From CAZEQK01 sp964514395 (lineage in GTDB: Bacteria > Bacillota > Bacilli > Tepidibacillales > Tepidibacillaceae): DNA of 20,266 nt. The position numbers were made by a program, and so were the translations under genes. The stretch covers positions 1 to 20,266 of the forward strand of contig CAZEQK010000050.1 in assembly GCA_964514395.1 (NCBI GenBank), given 5' to 3'. A model generated the notes under the pieces. That model was given only the letters and a program-made list of their open reading frames with translations. It searched no databases and was not told the DNA's origin. Positions 17,601-20,266 of this stretch are shown piece by piece. Positions within the stretch are counted from its first letter, which is position 1, and each line of letters starts with the position of its first letter.

Positions 17601-20266
17601 ACCTAATATCAATAATCTCCGAGATCCTGAATATCCAGATAAAATGCAAATGATCACTGGTTTCTCCTATGATGTTATTGGAAATAAAACACAAGTAATC
17701 AGTCCGAAGGCATATCAATATTTAGCATCTGATACAAGTGATCGAGCAAAGTATACAACAATCTATACCTATGATTTATTAAATAGAATAGACAAAATCA
17801 TCATAAATCTACAAGGAGAAAAAGTATATAAACAGTATACCTATGATGAGGTTGGATATAAGAAAACGGTAAGAAATGAAAGAGGATATATTACTGTTTA
17901 CAGCTATGATGGTTTAAATAGGGTAAAAACAATCACGGATCCAAAACAAAACACATTAACCTATCAGTATGATTTAGCTGGTAATAGAATTACCGTCACC
18001 AATGCCAAGAATGAATCGCTCACCTATACCTATGATAAACTGAACCGACTAGATATGATTATTGATGCTTATCAAAAGGTAATAAATAAAAAGATATACG
18101 ATGCGAATGGTAGTGTGATAAAGGATATAGATGCTAAGGGTTATTTATCTGCTGATACAGATGATGCTAGGTACGGAACTTTAAACGAATACGATTTAGC
18201 AAATAGATTAGTAAAAACAGTGGATCCAGAAATCCAAAAATATAAGGATGCCACAAAATTCACTGTTAAATATAGCTATAATCCTGTTGGTGAAATGATC
18301 AGTCAGACTGATGCATTAGGTTATACAACTTCCTATCAATATGATAATGGAGGAAATCTACTTAAGGTCATCGATCCAAAACATGTAACAACGAGTTATA
18401 GTTACGATAGAGAAGGTAATAAACTATACATGACCAGTGGTAGAAAGAAAGTTACCAGCTATCAGTATGGAGCATTTGGCAAGCTTGAGAAAGTAACGGA
18501 TGCTGACAATAAAGGAATAGGATATCAATATGATCTAAATGGAAATATCGCTTTAATGATTGATAAAAATGGCAATCACACCATCTACAATTATGACAAC
18601 CGAAATCTATTATTAAATAAAACAGTAGCTGAAACAGGGGATAGTATTGCATATACCTATGATGAAGCTGGTAATCGATTTAGTATGAATGATCAAAGTG
18701 GAACCTATCAATATAGTTATGATGAAAACAATCAACTACTTGAAATGGATAAGGATGAAGCATTACACATTAAGTATACCTATGATCCTGTCGGTAATAT
18801 CAAGACAGTAATAGATAAAACAGGATTTACTACCACTTATACCTATGATAAATCGAATAGGATGAAAACAGTAAGCTTTAATGACATAACTATCACCTAT
18901 GGCTATGATGATAATGGGAATCGTAACTCTATTCAATATGCTTCAGGATTAAAGGTAGAATATACCTTTAATAAGAATAACAAATTACTAGTCTTAACCA
19001 ACAAAAATTCAAGCGGTGCTGTCATATCTACTTATACCTATAGCTATGATGATGTGGGTAGAAGGATTCAAAAAACAGATAGCTTTGGAATAACAGTCTA
19101 TCATTATGACCCTGATGGTAGAGTCTCAGGTGTAGAAACACCTGGTAAAATTTCTGTTTATACCTATGATAATGATGGAAATAGGCAGAGCTTAAATGAG
19201 ACCTATACATCGAATCAGCCTAGCGACTATATCGATCAAACGAATAATAAACCAATCGAATATAAGATAAAGAAAAGTGAATATATCTATTCTAATACGA
19301 ATAAATTGCTTCAATTAGTCGAGAAGATGTATGATGAAAACGAGAAGGCAGTACTACGTAAAACAACAAGCTACCTTTATGACGACAACGGAAATGAACG
19401 AAGAGAAAAAGTGGAATATCTTCTACCATATAGCTCTTCGATAAGACAAGTAACCACAGCAAATGCATATGGAGATTATTTCACCAATAACTTAATTTCA
19501 TTAATGAATAATACCAGTAACGTCTATGATGGCTTTAATCGACTAACACATGTAGAAAGAATAAAAGATGGTAATCGAGTAACGGTTGATTTTATCTATA
19601 ATGGTGATGATTTACGAACTAAAAAAATTGTAAAGGATAGTAAAGAAGGATATACACCTAAGGAGACGAATTATCTCTATGATAGACAGCATGTTATCCT
19701 AGAAACCGATCAAGCTGACAAGCTTCTAGATCGATTTATTAAAGGCATCAATTATCTAGCTAGAATAGATACCAATGGCAAGACTTCCTATTATCTCTAC
19801 AATGGACATGGCGATGTGGTGCAAACCGTATCAAAGGATGGAACTCCTGAGAATCAGTATGATTATGATATCTTTGGAAACCCAACACTTACCATTGAGC
19901 AGTATAACAATGCGATAAGATATGCAGGAGAATTCTATGACCAAGAAACTGGTCTATACTACCTAAGAGCAAGATACTATAATCCATATATAGGAAGATT
20001 TATATCAGAGGATAGCTATTGGGGAGAGGATATAAACCCATTAAGCCTTAATCTGTATACCTATACAAAAAATAATCCAATTATGTTTGTTGACCCAAGT
20101 GGACATGCTGATATAGAAGATATAAAGATGAGTAAAGAAGAAATAATTGCTGCAATAGATAAGCAAAAGGAAATTTGGTGGAATGATGAAAAGAATGGGG
20201 AAGGGAAACATAAGGAAGGAAATAGTAAAGTACAGCAAGCTGCCCATGAAGAAGCCAATAGATTAA
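11650..20266 (+). CDS. Giant secreted RHS/YD-repeat protein (WapA/Rhs-like), 3' end outside window
   Basis: The frame is open from 11650 to the window edge (2872 codons, no stop). GTG 11650 is preferred over in-frame ATG 11635 because GGGGGT (11637-11642) is spaced for the GTG and the protein then begins MKFINK, a normal signal peptide (residues 1-25, cut after VHA). About 38-80 matches the N-terminal domain common before YD repeats (SGELSLNQTDYVLPGR). Residues about 540-2745 hold roughly 80 YD repeats (YxYDxxGNL type), which in this family build a hollow beta-cocoon. The RHS core is intact: YDIFGNP (2739-2745), GLYYLRARYYNPYIGRFISE (2768-2787), NLYTYTKNNP (2801-2810) and DPSGH (2815-2819), the usual end of the shell and processing point. 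After it comes a charged segment (WW at 2843-2844, AAHEEANRL at 2864-2872) typical of pre-toxin linkers. The payload and any immunity gene lie beyond the edge. Last visible gene of the operon. Confidence 0.93.
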   Translation, partial: MKFINKIFVLLSFMMFLIPFHVVHASTLEEMLNNLTGPKQQYNTMLSPVYLKTTQLNESINPQSGELSLNQTDYVLPGRNGLNLEIKRIYKNNTANVQEMKVKYVNGAWVDYVKTDTSSFYEDRYNLGIGTRFSFPTLEIKKNNDGTNYKFLHTETGDVYPIKSYLLNGNTVYYISGQTIKDAVFEETNDNIFSNGQNDGSSKYVLTRKDGKKTYFSEDGRILGIVDRYGNKITFEYTTLDYTIDDKKITKRLIGKITDTMGRVVTIDYKEDTNFTVSPLSNKTYDHSYDETQNPNNIDSGDLQGRFQVIIHLPGDKKIIYDKSAVLVSPSKHVLRTRLQRVYDTDGKLKYHFWYEQPELGFTFMSGRGYSAFIRHENLTQIDYVKTNRIKRYIYNTYTKRLNTGSMQYQKIFATEDLIKKGYDATQAQFLDRFETEVKNKEDYAYFNEPDGYKYPGYNSNDDKYLKNTYRYYTEVRDMNRRTIRYIYDGIHELLHTIDYGNDHRQVIDTERDEMKLVKKKQVLTYPVKDGQLIGNPVIRIENYRYDEYGNLTNYNGPNAERDASGYPINTEHTVVYSYAYDKFNTMTLKTWKKDKDTTAQIINTVDSLGNIVTQTKVNTEDKNQWIVTNYQYDSYGNLTRKEENSAGQSFATNYEYNVDYHGVDLKGAYLTKEYKTVDGKELSKKYAYDINTGNLIGEIDPKGNESTYQYDILNRVTKVLQPDNSEKEYHYEQNPYMNLKIEYKDPDNNHFLYEYDIIGDLVKASVFDKGNWQTLKTLKYDAKGNKIEETDSNGNKIVYGYDSEYRLISKTYYAKGIENKGTFKLEYLVGYDAETPLLVKTTDEEGYITKYHYDNLFQLSKVEKTPDNTIFYTKSFTYDYVGDRTSVTDERNNTSQYEYDSLGRLTNKIDALGIVTEINYNALNKVIRKKEPNGKTTEYAYDNIGRVSNKKIYKDGSNDYHYTSYAYDLNSNVTNIKQGSLMKGINQLSSDTSYSYDNMNHLTDEYDKIDDTRISHTKNNYDNKGNKLQTIKFANEEENKFIVYNYTYDFAGRLTDENGAYKEDNGKSNYIIHGNYEKKYEYDYAGNLMKKQILNENNNYDTTTYQYNYKNKVKEIVEPYKSNEVVKKTELQYDKVGNVTSKTLEIQGVASTSTVIYDGLGRIIKKINPNGYITRFVYDSSGNLIKEIDPRYISLSEEDAPGIEYEYDKLNRRIKTIAFDGKTREVVIYREYNPYGKVIKDVNGEGYNVENPKDSIGNIYEYDIYGNKVTYISAQTAADNLKNGTDYITNKYTYNSLGNVLSNTDSLGNEMTYTYYLNGLLKGKVFQDHSKESYDYDLTGKLFVKKIDRANHITNIWKNIFNKPYLVEYPDGITQKLFYSPKGELIEIEDQLGYSVYFAYDPSGNRISSKQYIKEDDQYKYYQLDKYNYDEANRLINSETFMDKFPEVSTLPEVEEYAGNLVEYKYDKAGHLLQSNGPFGRETINQYDKAGNVITKKQKIDDNFDGIKRFTYNFRNQLISQSTLLQISDLSINDMANATFDNEYLDRVLSTTNYTYDKSGNLKTVKNPEGNITQYEYNDNNQLTKKIDPLQATTKYFYDSRGNVSKVINTRGVSKKYEYDSLNQLIREKTPAADGTLAVKRYIYDVMGNLVKQIDPNHYDADKDTEDLVQTMIGVSYQYDKMNRRIATISPSGEITQFIKYNDKGQVEKVIDGLRYTGDVSTSVGTQYDYDGRGKITHITDALGNTTSFEYDVLGNLQEKTDARGYTTHYDYNPDNTLASVIYPDSGMVSYTYDKLGRKTSYTDQRGHKTTYTYNGFGKKKIITDPDNYTVESKYDLNGNLVSLKDKRGSITLFKYDPLNRLIEKKTPLYFDGSNNVVYEIESDQYNELGKLLKQTITDSKDSQFKRETSYTYYDNNLVKTVSNNNGAYTKYDYDKNGNKVKSETLRDARVYDIARFEYDAQNRLIKQIQLVDEASIYNAEKIPNINNLRDPEYPDKMQMITGFSYDVIGNKTQVISPKAYQYLASDTSDRAKYTTIYTYDLLNRIDKIIINLQGEKVYKQYTYDEVGYKKTVRNERGYITVYSYDGLNRVKTITDPKQNTLTYQYDLAGNRITVTNAKNESLTYTYDKLNRLDMIIDAYQKVINKKIYDANGSVIKDIDAKGYLSADTDDARYGTLNEYDLANRLVKTVDPEIQKYKDATKFTVKYSYNPVGEMISQTDALGYTTSYQYDNGGNLLKVIDPKHVTTSYSYDREGNKLYMTSGRKKVTSYQYGAFGKLEKVTDADNKGIGYQYDLNGNIALMIDKNGNHTIYNYDNRNLLLNKTVAETGDSIAYTYDEAGNRFSMNDQSGTYQYSYDENNQLLEMDKDEALHIKYTYDPVGNIKTVIDKTGFTTTYTYDKSNRMKTVSFNDITITYGYDDNGNRNSIQYASGLKVEYTFNKNNKLLVLTNKNSSGAVISTYTYSYDDVGRRIQKTDSFGITVYHYDPDGRVSGVETPGKISVYTYDNDGNRQSLNETYTSNQPSDYIDQTNNKPIEYKIKKSEYIYSNTNKLLQLVEKMYDENEKAVLRKTTSYLYDDNGNERREKVEYLLPYSSSIRQVTTANAYGDYFTNNLISLMNNTSNVYDGFNRLTHVERIKDGNRVTVDFIYNGDDLRTKKIVKDSKEGYTPKETNYLYDRQHVILETDQADKLLDRFIKGINYLARIDTNGKTSYYLYNGHGDVVQTVSKDGTPENQYDYDIFGNPTLTIEQYNNAIRYAGEFYDQETGLYYLRARYYNPYIGRFISEDSYWGEDINPLSLNLYTYTKNNPIMFVDPSGHADIEDIKMSKEEIIAAIDKQKEIWWNDEKNGEGKHKEGNSKVQQAAHEEANRL
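13279..19893 (+). repeat. Array of about 80 YD (RHS) repeats
   Basis: Counting by eye, about 84 YxYDxxG-like units occur between residues 544 and 2748 of the giant protein, spaced mostly 20-30 residues. Several longer inserts break the pattern, for example residues 1970-1995, 2030-2050 and 2160-2175. The DNA copies are diverged, with no long identical tracts that I could see. Confidence 0.85.
19867..20112 (+). other. RHS-associated core and DPSG boundary
   Basis: This segment encodes the conserved RHS-associated core, from DIFGNP to DPSGHA. In known Rhs and WapA proteins, sequence after the DPxG motif is the variable C-terminal domain, often a toxin. Here only about 50 residues after the motif are visible. 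Confidence 0.9.

Noticed and set aside
13045..20258. Several minus-strand open frames of 60-68 codons opposite the RHS gene, and others opposite the first genes.
   Set aside because: They lack ribosome binding sites and are antisense shadows of strongly coding repeats (Tyr-Asp codons read in reverse).
20263..20266. TTAA at the very end of the window, which could look like a TAA stop for the RHS protein.
   Set aside because: In the frame set by GTG 11650 the last codons are AGA TTA A; the frame stays open at the edge.

Overview
The window is AT-rich DNA with strong AGGAGG-type ribosome binding sites, Sec signal peptides without lipoboxes, intrinsic terminators with long T tracts and a class-I cyclic-di-GMP riboswitch. 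This fits a low-GC Gram-positive bacterium (Bacillota, probably a Bacillales or clostridial relative); I cannot name the species from sequence alone. All supported genes lie on the + strand.

Layout. Positions 105-677 hold a housekeeping RdgB/HAM1-type nucleotide pyrophosphatase, followed by a hairpin at its stop codon and a likely terminator near 808-847. Positions 690-1364 are non-coding but structured: nested inverted repeats, a weak promoter candidate, a c-di-GMP-I (GEMM-I) aptamer (about 1034-1150) and a strong intrinsic terminator (1221-1253). Five co-directional genes follow with short gaps (92, 30, 20 and 51 nt). They are a 1653-aa secreted protein with two PA14 and about 13 fibronectin type III (FnIII) domains, a 1125-aa secreted protein with a VWA-like domain and FnIII repeats, two small secreted helical proteins (305 and 277 aa) that share a repeat module, and a giant secreted RHS/YD-repeat protein. 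The last has at least 2872 residues and is cut by the right edge just after its RHS core.

Interpretation. I read 1034-20266+ as one c-di-GMP-controlled operon for a cell-surface apparatus. A WapA/Rhs-like shell protein with a probable C-terminal payload outside the window is co-expressed with two adhesin-like multidomain proteins that end in the same cohesin-like domain, and with two exported helical proteins of unknown function. The aptamer contains a 10-nt segment (1075-1084) that can pair, with one bulged base, with the 5' arm of the terminator (1216-1226). This predicts an OFF switch: high c-di-GMP folds the aptamer, frees the terminator and blocks transcription of the operon. Gene calls, domain types and the aptamer are well supported by sequence. 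The operon, the direction of control and any toxin role are inference.
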